From Acidobacteriota bacterium (GTDB lineage: Bacteria > Acidobacteriota > Thermoanaerobaculia > Gp7-AA8), in assembly GCA_019244185.1 (NCBI GenBank), contig JAFATB010000014.1:313587-377586 (forward strand): 64,000 nt of DNA, written 5' to 3'. Shown here piece by piece: positions 33,718 to 44,231 of this stretch. A program made the position numbers and the translations under genes. The notes beneath the pieces were generated by a model. That model was not told the origin of the DNA and did no database searches. It worked only from the letters and a program-made list of their open reading frames with translations. Every line of letters starts with the position of its first letter. Position 1 is the stretch's first letter.

Positions 33718-33803
33718 CGCGCGGGGGAAGGATAGCAGAGGCTCGGAGCGCGTGGCCTCGTCATAGAATGCCCGCGACTTACGCGCACGAGGAGCTGATC
33801 CGC

Positions 33804-35507
33804 ATGGCCGAACTTCCGGGTATCGAACGCGAGACTCTCGACGTCGACGTGGTGATCGTCGGCGCCGGGCCGGCCGGTCTCGCGGCCGCTTACAAACTCG
33901 CCGAGCTGGTTCGCGCGCACAACGAGAGCGATGCGGAGAAGAAGCTCGAAGGGCTTTCCATCGCCATCCTCGAGAAGGGCAAGGAGATCGGCGCGCACGG
34001 GCTCTCCGGCGCGGTCATGGATCCGCGCGGCATCGCCGAGCTGATGCCGGACTGGCTCGAGCGCGGATGTCCCGTCGAGTCGCCGGTGAAGTCGGACGCG
34101 TTCTGGTATCTCCTCGAGAAGTCGAAGATCGTCGCGCCGGTCATGCCGCCGCCGCTGCAGAACCACGGCAACTACGTCGTCTCGTTGGGCGAGCTCTGTC
34201 GCTGGCTGGGACCGATCGTCGGCGACATGGGCGTCGATCTCTTCCCCGAGTTCGCCGCGACGCGCGTGCTCGTCGAGAACGGCCGCGTCGTCGGCGTGCG
34301 CACGGGAGACAAGGGCATCGACAAGAACGGACAGCCGAAGCCCAACTTCGAGCCGGGCGTCGACATCCGCGCGAAGCTGACCATCCTCGCCGAAGGTCCG
34401 CGCGGCACGCTCGCCAAGCAGCTCGCGGGACTCTTCCATCTCTATGAAGGCAAGAACCCGCAGGTGTACTCGGTCGGCGTGAAGGAGCTCTGGCAACTGC
34501 CGGACGATCGCTATCCCGCGGGTAGCGTCATTCACACGCTCGGCCATCCGCTCGACATGGACACGTTCGGCGGCGCCTTCATCTACGGGATGAAAGACCG
34601 CATCGTCGACATCGGACTCGTCGTCGGTCTCGATTACAAGAACCCGACGCTCGATCCGCACAACGAGCTGCAGCGCCTCAAGCTGCATCCATCGGTGCGC
34701 GCGATCCTCGAGGGCGGCAAGCTCATCGCCGCGGGCGCGAAGGCGATTCCGGAAGGCGGCTACTACTCGATGCCGCGCCTCTACGGCGACGGCTTCATGA
34801 TCCTCGGCGACTCCGGCGGCTTCCTCAACGGCGCGCGCCTCAAAGGGATTCACCTCGCGTTCAAGTCGGGCATCCTCGCGGCCGAAGCGGCGTTCCACGC
34901 GCTCCTCGGCGACGACTACTCCGCGAACCAGCTGCAGGAATACGAGACGCTCTTCGAGGCGTCGTGGGCGAAGGAAGAGCTGTGGAAGCAGCGCAACTTC
35001 CATCAGGCGTTCGACAGCGGCCAGCTCGCCGGCATGATCAACGCGGGCCTCGGCATGGTGACGGGCGGACGCGGCTTCGGCGTCGCGAACCGCCTCGAAG
35101 GCCACGCGGGACACGAGCGGATGGTGCGCATCAAACGCTACTTCGGCGCGGACGATCCGCATCCGCCGGCGAAAGTGAAGTACGACGGCCAGTACACGTT
35201 CGACAAGGTGACGAACGTCTACAACGGCGGCGTGATCCACGAGGAGAATCAGCCGGCGCATCTGCTGATCCTCGACACCGAGGTGTGCATCACGCGCTGC
35301 ACGGAAGAGTATGGAAATCCGTGCTTTCACTTCTGTCCCGCGAGCGTCTACGAGCCGAAACCGACGGCGGACGGGCGCGGCAAGGTGCCGTTCCTCAACT
35401 TCACGAACTGCTTTCACTGCAAGACCTGCGACATCATGGATCCGTATCAGGTGATCACCTGGGTGCCGCCGGAGGGCGGCGGCGGGCCGGATTACAAGAA
35501 GCTCTGA
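33804..35507 (+). CDS. Electron transfer flavoprotein:quinone oxidoreductase (ETF-QO)
   Basis: A 567-residue protein of full family length. FAD-binding GAGPAG at about residues 20-25, the long FAD domain with LEKGKEIGAHGLSGAVMDPR, quinone-binding region around GLVVGLDYKNPTLDPHNELQ and EGGYYSMPRLYGDGFMILGD, and a C-terminal 4Fe-4S ferredoxin-like domain (CITRCTEEYGNPCFHFCP, NCFHCKTCDIMDPYQ). It passes electrons from ETF, fed by acyl-CoA dehydrogenases, to the quinone pool at the inner membrane. ATG 33804 is chosen because GAGGAG lies nine bases upstream and the protein then begins like the family. A TAGAAT box (about 33763-33768) gives a leader of some 30 bases. No etfAB genes are nearby. Confidence 0.95.
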   Translation: MAELPGIERETLDVDVVIVGAGPAGLAAAYKLAELVRAHNESDAEKKLEGLSIAILEKGKEIGAHGLSGAVMDPRGIAELMPDWLERGCPVESPVKSDAFWYLLEKSKIVAPVMPPPLQNHGNYVVSLGELCRWLGPIVGDMGVDLFPEFAATRVLVENGRVVGVRTGDKGIDKNGQPKPNFEPGVDIRAKLTILAEGPRGTLAKQLAGLFHLYEGKNPQVYSVGVKELWQLPDDRYPAGSVIHTLGHPLDMDTFGGAFIYGMKDRIVDIGLVVGLDYKNPTLDPHNELQRLKLHPSVRAILEGGKLIAAGAKAIPEGGYYSMPRLYGDGFMILGDSGGFLNGARLKGIHLAFKSGILAAEAAFHALLGDDYSANQLQEYETLFEASWAKEELWKQRNFHQAFDSGQLAGMINAGLGMVTGGRGFGVANRLEGHAGHERMVRIKRYFGADDPHPPAKVKYDGQYTFDKVTNVYNGGVIHEENQPAHLLILDTEVCITRCTEEYGNPCFHFCPASVYEPKPTADGRGKVPFLNFTNCFHCKTCDIMDPYQVITWVPPEGGGGPDYKKL

Positions 35508-35526
35508 GCCCGACGCCGCGCGATTG

Positions 35527-37875
35527 ATGCGCAACGTCATCCGCTACGCGATCGCGGTCGTGACGACGGCCGCGGCCATCGCGCTCACGCACGGTCTGGC
35601 GGCGTTCCTCGCGCCGATGCGGCTCTTCTTCCTGTGGGCGGCGGTGCTGACCACCGCGGTTGTGGCGGGCACCGGACCGGCGATCGTGTCGATCGTGATC
35701 TGCTGCTTCGCGGCGGCGTTCCTGATCCTGCCGCCGCTCGGCTCGTTCGCGGTGCACAGCATGCTCGACGCGGTGCGGCTCGCGCTCTTCGCCTCGTTCG
35801 CGACCGGCATCAGCATCGCCGTCGGCGCGCGCCGACGCGCGGAACAGCGCGCGGCGGCGGCGAACGAACGGCTCGCGCGGAGCGAGCTGCGCTACCGCAC
35901 GCTCGTCGAGTCGGCGCCGTCCGCGCAGGCGCTGTGGCGCGCGACGTCGGACGGCCGCATCGAATGGTCCGACGAATGGGGCGCGATCATCGGGCAGACG
36001 CGCGAGGAGTTCGAGGCCGGCGGCCGCGCGCGCGTCCTGCATCCGGACGACTCCGCGCGCACGATCGCGCTGTGGCGCGCGGCGCGCGACACCCGCACCG
36101 CCTACGAGGACGAGATCCGCGTGCGCGTGGCGAACGGCCGCTATCGCTGGTTCACCATCAAAGCGGTGCCGGTGTTCGACGGCGCCGCTCTGCGCGAATG
36201 GATCGGCGTCACCGCCGACATCCACGAGCGCAAGCAGCACGAGGAGCACGCGGCGTTCATCAATCGCGCGACGGAGGTGCTGTCGGCGTCGCTCGATTAC
36301 GAAGAGACGCTGCGCAGTTTCGCGCGGCTGTGCGTGCCCGCCCTCGGCGACTGGTGCGCGATCGACATCGTGCGCGACGCCGGACCGTACCAGCGCCTCG
36401 TCGTCGAGCACACCGATCCCGCGCGCGTCGAGCTCGCGTTCGAGCTGGACCGCCGTTTCCGTCCCGCGCCTCAGGTCGACCCGGTGACGCGCGCGCTCGC
36501 GAGCGGCAGGACGCAGTTCCTCGAGACGATCACGGATGCCGATCTCACTTCCATCGCGCGCGACGCCGAGCATCTCGCGCTCGCGCGCGGACTCGGGCTG
36601 CGCTCGTCGATCATCGCGCCGATGATCGCGCGCGGGCGCACGTTCGGCGCGCTCGTGCTCGTCACGGGCGAGTCGGAGCGGCATTACGGTGAAGACGATG
36701 TGGCGTTCGTCGAAGACCTCGCGCGGCGCGCGGCGATGGCGCTCGACAACGCGCGCCTGTACGAGGCAGCCGAGGCGGGGAGCCGCGCGAAGGACGAATT
36801 CCTGGCGACCCTCTCGCACGAGCTGCGCACCCCGCTCACCGCGATCGCGGGCTGGGCGCACATGCTCCACCTCGGCCTCGCCGACGAGCAGTCGACGCGC
36901 ACCGGCATCGAGACGATCCTGCGCAGCGCGCGGCAGCAGGGAGAGCTCATCGACGATCTGCTCGATCTCGCGCGCGTGGCGTCCGGCACGCTGCACCTGC
37001 AGTTCGCGCCCGCGGACCTGCGCTCGATCGCGGGCGAAGTCGTCACGGCCGTGCGTCCGACTGCCGAGGCGAAGTCGCTCGCGCTGGCGTTCGACGCGGA
37101 CGCGCCGGCGGTGCTCGTGCGCGGCGACGAGCGGCGCCTGCGCCAGATCGTCTGGAACCTCGTGTCGAATGCGGTGAAGTTCACGAAGAGCGGCGGCAGC
37201 GTGCGCGTGACGCTGACGACGCGCGACGGCCATGCGCGCGTCGACGTGACCGACAGCGGCCGCGGCGTCGATCCGGCGTTCCTGCCGTATGTCTGGGATC
37301 GTTTCCGGCAAGCCGACAGCAGCACGTCGCGCGAGTTCGGCGGCCTCGGGCTCGGCCTGTCCGTGGTGCGCCATCTCGTCGAGCTGCACGGCGGCACGGT
37401 GCACGCTTCGAGTCCCGGCATCGGAGGCGGCGCGACGTTCGGCTTCGAGGTGCCGCTGCTGCGCGACGGCGAAGAAGAGGCGAGCGCGCCGCGTGCGAAG
37501 GCGTTCGGCGAGCTGCTGCGCGGGCGTCGCGTGCTGGTCGTCGACGATGATGACGACGCGCGGGTCGTCATCGCGAAGATGCTCGAACAGGCCGGCGCGG
37601 CGACGACGCCGGCGAGCTCCGCCGCGGCGGCGATGGAGGCGGTGCGTCGCGAGCGCTTCGACGTGATCGTCAGCGACATCGCCATGCCGGGCGAAGACGG
37701 GTACGCGTTCGTGCGGCGCGTCGGAACGGTGGCGCGCGTGCCGGTGATCGCGGTGTCGGCCATCGCGACCGGCGACGACGACCGCCGCCGCGCGCTCGAC
37801 GCCGGCTTCGCCGAGTTCCTCCGCAAGCCGGTCGATCCGCAGCAGCTCGCCGCCGCGGTGGCGCGCTGTCTTTGA
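35527..37875 (+). CDS. Hybrid sensor histidine kinase (DUF4118-like, PAS, GAF, HK, receiver)
   Basis: About 782 residues. Three or four N-terminal membrane segments resemble the KdpD/DUF4118 region (RLFFLWAAVLTTAVVAGTGP). Then a PAS domain (YRTLVESAPSAQALWRATSD to GVTADIHERK), a GAF domain (about 245-405), a HisKA/HATPase core with phosphorylation site LSHELRTPL (His near 432), N-box WNLVSNAVKFTKSGG, G-boxes DSGRGVDP and GLGLGLSVV, and a receiver domain (VLVVDDDDDARV, Asp in VSDIAMPGEDG near 716, K in RKPVD). No DNA-binding output is attached, so a separate response regulator is expected elsewhere. It starts 19 bases after the ETF-QO stop; ATG 35527 is used, not the TTG before it. Confidence 0.93.
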   Translation: MRNVIRYAIAVVTTAAAIALTHGLAAFLAPMRLFFLWAAVLTTAVVAGTGPAIVSIVICCFAAAFLILPPLGSFAVHSMLDAVRLALFASFATGISIAVGARRRAEQRAAAANERLARSELRYRTLVESAPSAQALWRATSDGRIEWSDEWGAIIGQTREEFEAGGRARVLHPDDSARTIALWRAARDTRTAYEDEIRVRVANGRYRWFTIKAVPVFDGAALREWIGVTADIHERKQHEEHAAFINRATEVLSASLDYEETLRSFARLCVPALGDWCAIDIVRDAGPYQRLVVEHTDPARVELAFELDRRFRPAPQVDPVTRALASGRTQFLETITDADLTSIARDAEHLALARGLGLRSSIIAPMIARGRTFGALVLVTGESERHYGEDDVAFVEDLARRAAMALDNARLYEAAEAGSRAKDEFLATLSHELRTPLTAIAGWAHMLHLGLADEQSTRTGIETILRSARQQGELIDDLLDLARVASGTLHLQFAPADLRSIAGEVVTAVRPTAEAKSLALAFDADAPAVLVRGDERRLRQIVWNLVSNAVKFTKSGGSVRVTLTTRDGHARVDVTDSGRGVDPAFLPYVWDRFRQADSSTSREFGGLGLGLSVVRHLVELHGGTVHASSPGIGGGATFGFEVPLLRDGEEEASAPRAKAFGELLRGRRVLVVDDDDDARVVIAKMLEQAGAATTPASSAAAAMEAVRRERFDVIVSDIAMPGEDGYAFVRRVGTVARVPVIAVSAIATGDDDRRRALDAGFAEFLRKPVDPQQLAAAVARCL

Positions 37876-38034
37876 GGAACCTCTGCACGAGTCGGAGCCG
37901 TGCCGTTGCGGCGGCGCTGCGCCGTCTGCCGCGCCGTCGCTCCTCAGCGATATCCCGCATCGCCTCGTCGCGACGACTCGCATCCGTCACAGCGGCGCCC
38001 GCAACGGCATGGCTCCGACTCGTGCAGAAGTTCC
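37876..38034. repeat. 159-bp element with about 45-bp terminal inverted repeats
   Basis: The left arm (37876-37919) and right arm (37990-38034) are near-perfect reverse complements: GGAACCTCTGCACGAGTCGG against GGAACTTCTGCACGAGTCGG on the other strand, continuing through GAGCC(G/A)TGCCGTTGCGG with two substitutions and one small indel near the inner end. The homology extends outward as TTTGAGGAAC / TTTTAGGAAC. The inner 70 bases are GC-rich and not obviously coding. It begins right after the kinase stop codon and ends about 60 bases before moxR. It may be a MITE-like insertion, a giant hairpin terminator, or a structured RNA. Confidence 0.8.
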
Positions 38035-38093
38035 TAAAATAAGCCGGGCACGGAATTCGTTACCTCGTCGACCTGCGCGACGTAAACATCACG

Positions 38094-39052
<959 letters not shown>

Positions 39053-39056
<4 letters not shown>

Positions 39057-40108
39057 ACCGCGCGCTCGCGGCCGCCGTCGTGCTGCTCGCGGCGCTGCCG
39101 CTGCACGCGCACGATGACGACGCGCCGCGCGCGGATCCGAAGATCGTTGCGTACGCGCTGAGCTCACCCGAGCGCGCGTGGAACTTCATCACGGCGCCGG
39201 AGTCGGCATACGCGGAGCGGCTCGCGGTCGCGCGCGAGGCGGCGACGAAGTTTCCTCTGGCGGCGTTAGTGCCGCGTTACTTCGAAACCAGCGGCGTGAC
39301 GGCGGAGCGGTATCCGGAAGAGCGGCCGAATGGCGTGCACAGCTACGAGGTCCGCGCGGACGTCACTCCGGTGATCGACCTCGCTCCGCATGTGGTGTCT
39401 TCGCGGTCGACCGGTCGTCCGCTGACGTTCGCCGAACGCGCGCGCCAGCCGTGGCAGCAACAGGTCTCCGACGCCGCAGCCGCGTACTGGCAGACGCTGC
39501 AGCGCACGCGGACGGCGGACGACTGGTACGCGTACGCGCGCACGCTGCCGTGCCGCTCGCGCGTGGACGTGGCCCGTTTCCGCCAAGTCGTGCGAGCCGG
39601 GGCCATCCATGCGGACGTTCCTCCCGACGACATCGCCGGCGCGTGGCGCAATCTCATCCGCCGCTCCGGCGCCGAGGTGGAGTGGTCGGCCGATGACGTC
39701 TTCCGCAATCCGCGCGGTCGCGAAGCGATGGCGGCGCTGCTGCTGCTCGAGCTGGTGAAACGCGATCACGTCTACGAGGCCGCGTTCTACACCGGCTACA
39801 TGACCGGCATCCCCGCCGCGGAGCCGCTGCGCGATGCGGTCGCGTACGAGGCCGGCCGGCGCATTCTCGCGAACAGCGAGATCCGTTCGTACGAGCGCGC
39901 CACGGGCGGCTTTCTGCTCGCGAAGATGTACGGCGACATGCTCGCGCCGTACGACGACACGCTGTTCGAAGCGAAGCACGCAGCGCTGATCGCCGCTTTC
40001 ACGCGTTGGTTCGCCGCGCACGAGGAGACGCTCGCCGCACGCGCGCGCCTTGCAGCGCCGGCTATCGCCGCCGCGGAGGCGCGCTACACCTCGGAGCTCT
40101 GCAAATGA
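39053..40108 (+). CDS. Secreted protein of unknown function, first of two tandem paralogues
   Basis: A 351-residue protein with a signal peptide (ALAAAVVLLAALPLHAHD). The mature part is mostly helical: ADPKIVAYALSSPERAWNFI, YAYARTLPCRSRVDVARFRQ with one cysteine, PPDDIAGAWRNLIRRSGAEV, and a C-terminal helix-rich block ending ARYTSELCK. No known domain is recognised. Start GTG 39053 overlaps the moxR stop (GTGA). Position between moxR and DUF58 suggests a role in the MoxR-assisted envelope complex. It is about 1,050 bases long, the period of the duplication that made its neighbour. Confidence 0.82.
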
Positions 40109-41163
40109 GACGCGCGCTCGCGGCCGTCTTCGTGATCCTCGCGGCGCTGCCGCTGCACGCGCAGGATGACGATGCGTCGCGCGCGGATCCGAAGATCGTC
40201 GCGTACGCGCTGAGCTCCACGGAGCGGGCGTGGAACTTCATCACGGCGCCGGAGTCCGGCTACGCGGAACGGCTCGCCGTCGCGCGCAAGGCCGCGCTCG
40301 CGCTGCCGCTGTCGTACCTTCCGCGATACTTCGCGGCGCGCGACGCGACCAACGGCCGCTGGTACGTGCAGATGCCGCCGGAAAGCGCCTTTGCCACGGT
40401 CTACATTCCTCAGCCGCACGGCACGATCGAGGTCCTCGGACATCTGTTCCAGGTGCCGGAGAAGCTGATTCCGTTTCCGAGGACATTCGAAGAGCGCGCG
40501 CGTACGCCGTGGCCGTGGCAGGTCTCCCGCGCGCTGGCGGAGTACTGGCAGGAGCTCGTCCGCCATCGGCCCGCGGACGAACTGTTCGCGTACGCGCGCA
40601 CGATGCCGTGTCGGTCGGACGAGGAGCAGCGGCGGTTCCTCGACATCACGTATCTCTCGCTCGTTTTTCCGGCGGTCGCGCCGGACGACATCGAAGGTGC
40701 GTGGCGCAACATCGTGCGCCGTCAGGAGGGCGGTGCCGCGATCCTCGTCAACGGCGCGATTCCGGCACAGGGACGGGAGATGCTCGTCGCGCTCGTTGCG
40801 CTGGAGCTCGCGCGGCAGGACAAGGTCAGCACCGCCGCGTTCCATCTGAAAACGCTCGTTTCGGATGTGGATGATGCGGACGTACGCGACTTTCTCGCCT
40901 ACGAGATCGGCCGCCGCATCGTTGCCAATCGCGCCATCTCTCTCGACGAGAGAGCCGACGCCGGCTTCATGGTCGCTTGGACGTACGACGACAAGCTCAT
41001 TCCGCTCGAGAAGCGCTACAGCAAAGAACTGTACCCGGCGCTGATCGCCGCGTTCACGCAATGGTTCGCCGCGCACGAGGAGACGCTCGCCGCACGTGCG
41101 CGACTCGCGGCGCCGGCCATCGCCGCCGCGGAGGCGCGCTACACGTCGGAGCTCTGCAAGTGA
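40105..41163 (+). CDS. Secreted protein of unknown function, second of two tandem paralogues
   Basis: A 352-residue paralogue of the preceding gene. Signal peptide (ALAAVFVILAALPLHAQD). The first ~45 mature residues (RADPKIVAYALSSTERAWNF) and the last 33 (from WFAAHEETLAARARLAAPAI to SELCK) are almost or fully identical to the first copy, while the middle 200 have drifted strongly, keeping anchors such as YARTMPCRS and PDDIEGAWRNIVRR. The shared single cysteine in PCRS and the C-terminal cysteine may pair. ATG 40105 overlaps the previous stop (ATGA). Function unknown. Confidence 0.82.
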   Translation: MRRALAAVFVILAALPLHAQDDDASRADPKIVAYALSSTERAWNFITAPESGYAERLAVARKAALALPLSYLPRYFAARDATNGRWYVQMPPESAFATVYIPQPHGTIEVLGHLFQVPEKLIPFPRTFEERARTPWPWQVSRALAEYWQELVRHRPADELFAYARTMPCRSDEEQRRFLDITYLSLVFPAVAPDDIEGAWRNIVRRQEGGAAILVNGAIPAQGREMLVALVALELARQDKVSTAAFHLKTLVSDVDDADVRDFLAYEIGRRIVANRAISLDERADAGFMVAWTYDDKLIPLEKRYSKELYPALIAAFTQWFAAHEETLAARARLAAPAIAAAEARYTSELCK

Positions 41164-42149
41164 GCTTCGAGTTCAACGGCGTCGTGCGCCTCACGCGCAT
41201 CGGCACGACCTACATCCTCTCCACGATCGTCCTCGCCGTGGCCGCGCTGAACACGGGCAACAACGCGCTCTACATCGCCGTGTCGTTCATGCTCGGCTGC
41301 CTGCTGCTCTCCGGCATGGCCTCGCGCGGCGGACTGAAAAGCATCACCGTCGAAGTCGGCGGCATCGGCGAGGCGTGGGCGGAACATCCCGCCGACGGCA
41401 CGCTGCGCGTCCGCAACCGCTCGCGCATCTGGAACGTGCGCGACGTCGTGCTCGTCTCCGACAGCCTCGCCGCGCCGGTGCTGATCCCGCTCCTGCCGCG
41501 CCGCGCCGAACGGCTCGTGCCCGCGTCGTTCCTCTTCCATCGCCGCGGCCTCGCGCGCGTCACCGCCGTCGACTCGTACACGCGCTATCCGTTCGGCTTC
41601 TTTCTCAAGAAGCGCCGCCTGCGCGTCGCCAGCGAAGTGGTCGTCTTTCCGAAGATCCTCGCGAACGCGGCACTCGAAGAACGCTACCGCGCCGTCGCGG
41701 GCGAGGACGCGGGCTCGCAGCGTCCCGGCGCCGGCTCGGAGATCCACGCGTTCCGCGAGTACACGCGCGGCGACTCGCTGCGTCACGTGCACTGGAAAAA
41801 GTCCGCGAGCCTCGGCCGCTGGATCATGAAGCAGACCGAGCTCGAGTCCGCGCGCTCGGTGCACGTGGTCGTCGATCCGTACAAGCCGCGCGAGGTCAGC
41901 GACGCGGCGTTCGAGGAGATGATCAGCGCCGCGGCGACATTCCTCCTCGATGCCTCGCGCCGCGGCGCCGACGTCACGCTCTCGCTGCCGCGCGTCGACC
42001 TCCGCGCGCGCTCCGGCGAGTCCGCCGCGCCGCTCTTCCGCGCGCTCGCGCTCCTCGAGCCGCGCTTCGAGCCGCTGCACGCGACCATCGATCGCGACAC
42101 CGTCTTCTTCTCGGCCGCCGGAGGGACTCGTGTCCAGCAAAGCGCGTGA
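41160..42149 (+). CDS. DUF58 domain membrane protein
   Basis: A 329-residue protein. Two short N-terminal membrane segments (YILSTIVLAVAALN, ALYIAVSFMLGCLLLSGMA), a beta-rich middle (RVRNRSRIWNVRDVVLV), and the DUF58 signature EIHAFREYTRGDSLRHVHWK followed by KSASLGRWIMKQTELE. DUF58 proteins accompany MoxR ATPases and are thought to carry a VWA-like fold. Start GTG 41160 overlaps the stop before it; its own stop lies 20 bases inside the next gene. Confidence 0.92.
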   Translation: MSFEFNGVVRLTRIGTTYILSTIVLAVAALNTGNNALYIAVSFMLGCLLLSGMASRGGLKSITVEVGGIGEAWAEHPADGTLRVRNRSRIWNVRDVVLVSDSLAAPVLIPLLPRRAERLVPASFLFHRRGLARVTAVDSYTRYPFGFFLKKRRLRVASEVVVFPKILANAALEERYRAVAGEDAGSQRPGAGSEIHAFREYTRGDSLRHVHWKKSASLGRWIMKQTELESARSVHVVVDPYKPREVSDAAFEEMISAAATFLLDASRRGADVTLSLPRVDLRARSGESAAPLFRALALLEPRFEPLHATIDRDTVFFSAAGGTRVQQSA

Positions 42150-44106
42150 GCTCGAGGCGCTGGCGCTGCCGACGTTCGCCGCGGTGCCGCTGTATCTCAC
42201 GGCCGCGATCGGCGTGCTGCCGCTGATTTTCTTCCACGTGGTGATGCTCGGCATCGCCGTGCGCGTCGCCTCCGGACGCGGACCCGATCTCTTCCCCGCG
42301 CGCCTCATGCGCTGGATCGCCGTCGCCTACGTGCCGTTCTACGTCGTCGACGCGGCCGTGCTCTCGCGCAGCGCGATCGCGGCGTCGACGCACCTCGTGC
42401 TCTTCATCGCCGCGTATCAGCCGAGCGAGTCGGTGCTCCGCCAGAACCACGCGCAGCGGATGCTCACCGCCGCGCTCATCGCCGTGGCAAGCCTCGCGAC
42501 GTCGACGCACATCACGGTGGTGCTGTTCGTGATCGGCTTCGCGTTCCTGATGTTCCGCCAGCTCGTCTTCGCGAGCCACGCGGAAACGATGCGCTCCCTC
42601 GGCCGCACCTACGAGGACGCGCCGTCCGGCCGCGCGGCGCTCTTCTATCTCACCGGCGCGACGCTCATCGGCGCACTGCTCTTTCCGCTCCTGCCGCGCG
42701 TGCGCAATCCGTTCATGCAAGGCATCACCGGCTCGCTGCCCGGCGCGACGACCGCGCTCAGCGAGACGATCGATTTCCGCGAGCCGCGCGTGACGCCGGG
42801 CGATGCCACCGTCGTCGCGCGCATCTGGATGAACGAGCGCACCGCCGCGCTGTTCACGCCCGTGCGCCTGCGCGGGACGCTGTACGACCACTGGGACGGC
42901 GGCGAATGGATCCAGTCGTTCCGCGGCCTGCGCGAGGTCGTGCCGCACGGCGGCGTCTATCAGGTCGAGAAACCCGGCGGCGAAGTCCGCGACGCGGTGA
43001 TCCAGCTGCGCCCGCAGCAGGGCCGCCTTTATCTCCCGTCCGGCACGTTTGCGATGACGGGCATCAACAGCCTCTACGAAGGTCCCACGCGCGGCGCGTA
43101 CTACACGTACCAGAACGGCACGCTGAATTTCGATCTGCGCCTCGCCACGGAAACCGCGCCGCTGCGCCCGCAACGCATCCGCCCCACCGGTTATCCCATT
43201 CGCCCGGAGATCGCCGCGCTCGCTCACGGGATCATTGGCAACGAGCAGCGCCCCGAACGCCGCGCGCGCCTCATCGAGCAGTGGATGCTCCGCAACTTCC
43301 GCTACGTGCCGAACCCCGCGACGCCCGACCACCCGATGACGGTCGACGATTTTCTGCTGCACGTCCGCGCCGGCCACTGCGAGTACTTCGCCGCGGGTAT
43401 GGTCGTGCTGCTGACCGCCGTCGACGTGCCCGCGCGCATCGCCGGCGGTTTCTACGGCGGCCGCTACAACCCGCTCGCGCGCTACTACACGCTGCGCCGC
43501 GAGGACGCGCACGCATGGACGGAAGTGTGGGACGGCGCGCGCTGGCAGACGTTCGACTCGACCCCGCCCTCCCTCCGCCCCGGCAGCGACGCGCCGTCCG
43601 CTCTCCGCGCGTATTTCGCCGCGCTCGCCGATTCGGTCACCTACGTCTGGGACCGCTACGTCCTCACCTTCGGTCTCTCGGATCAGATCGCACTCTTCTC
43701 CGACCTCTTCACGTGGATCCGCGACGCCGCCGCGGTCGTCCGCCTGCACGCGATGACGGCGACCGAATCGGCCTCGTCTCTCGCCTTACCTCTCACCGCA
43801 CTCGCATTGCTCGCTCTCGCAACGACGCTCCTGCTCCGCCGCCGGCGCGGCGTCTTCGATCTCCTTGCCCGCGCCCTCGCCGAACGCGGCGTCGCCATCA
43901 CGCCGTCGATGACGGTCGAAGACGCACTGCGCGAACTGCGCACCCGCGACAAAGCATCCGCCGACGCGCTTACTCCGCTCGCCGCCCTCTACGAACAAGC
44001 CAAGTTCTCGCGCGATCCTGCGCGCGTACGCCGCCGCGACTTCCGACGGAGGCTGGAAGCCGACGAGGAGCGCCTCCGGCGGGCCGGCGCGGCCGGCAGC
44101 GCTTAG
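42130..44106 (+). CDS. Transglutaminase-like membrane protein, TgpA type
   Basis: A 658-residue protein: six or so N-terminal membrane segments (DUF3488-like), a periplasmic transglutaminase domain and a last membrane segment (LPLTALALLALATTLLL) followed by a cytoplasmic tail (DUF4129-like). The catalytic triad is readable as Cys in RAGHCEYFAAGMVVL (about 416), His in EDAHAWTEVW (about 460) and Asp in TFDSTPP (about 476). TgpA-type proteins work with MoxR and DUF58 proteins at the envelope. GTG 42130 is chosen for the GGAGG five bases before it. The last 13 codons are supplied by a long inverted-repeat element. Confidence 0.93.
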   Translation: MSSKARELEALALPTFAAVPLYLTAAIGVLPLIFFHVVMLGIAVRVASGRGPDLFPARLMRWIAVAYVPFYVVDAAVLSRSAIAASTHLVLFIAAYQPSESVLRQNHAQRMLTAALIAVASLATSTHITVVLFVIGFAFLMFRQLVFASHAETMRSLGRTYEDAPSGRAALFYLTGATLIGALLFPLLPRVRNPFMQGITGSLPGATTALSETIDFREPRVTPGDATVVARIWMNERTAALFTPVRLRGTLYDHWDGGEWIQSFRGLREVVPHGGVYQVEKPGGEVRDAVIQLRPQQGRLYLPSGTFAMTGINSLYEGPTRGAYYTYQNGTLNFDLRLATETAPLRPQRIRPTGYPIRPEIAALAHGIIGNEQRPERRARLIEQWMLRNFRYVPNPATPDHPMTVDDFLLHVRAGHCEYFAAGMVVLLTAVDVPARIAGGFYGGRYNPLARYYTLRREDAHAWTEVWDGARWQTFDSTPPSLRPGSDAPSALRAYFAALADSVTYVWDRYVLTFGLSDQIALFSDLFTWIRDAAAVVRLHAMTATESASSLALPLTALALLALATTLLLRRRRGVFDLLARALAERGVAITPSMTVEDALRELRTRDKASADALTPLAALYEQAKFSRDPARVRRRDFRRRLEADEERLRRAGAAGSA

Positions 44107-44219
44107 GGCTTAGCCAGTACTCACGTGCGGCTGCGATCAACGTCGTTCACGGCAGCCGCACGTGCGGATCGGCTAAGCCCTAAGCGCTGCCGGCCGCGCC
44201 GGCCCGCCGGAGGCGCTCC
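44067..44219. repeat. Long palindromic element, copy A (49-bp perfect inverted repeat)
   Basis: Arms 44067-44115 and 44171-44219 are exact reverse complements over 49 bases. Inside, after a 6x6 mismatch (AGTACT / CGGATC), a second perfect 13-bp stem holds CACGTGCGGCTGC (44122-44134 / 44152-44164) around a 17-base loop. The whole forms a hairpin of about 62 paired bases. The left arm covers the last 13 codons and the TAG stop of the transglutaminase gene; the right arm ends 12 bases from the end of pdxJ, which converges on it. Copy B lies at about 47289-47439. It could act as a terminator for both strands. Confidence 0.9.
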
Positions 44220-44231
44220 CGGTCGGTCTCC

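Noticed and set aside
35455-37983. 842-codon frame antisense to the histidine kinase
   Set aside because: No motifs, Arg-rich, fully explained as the antisense of the kinase gene.
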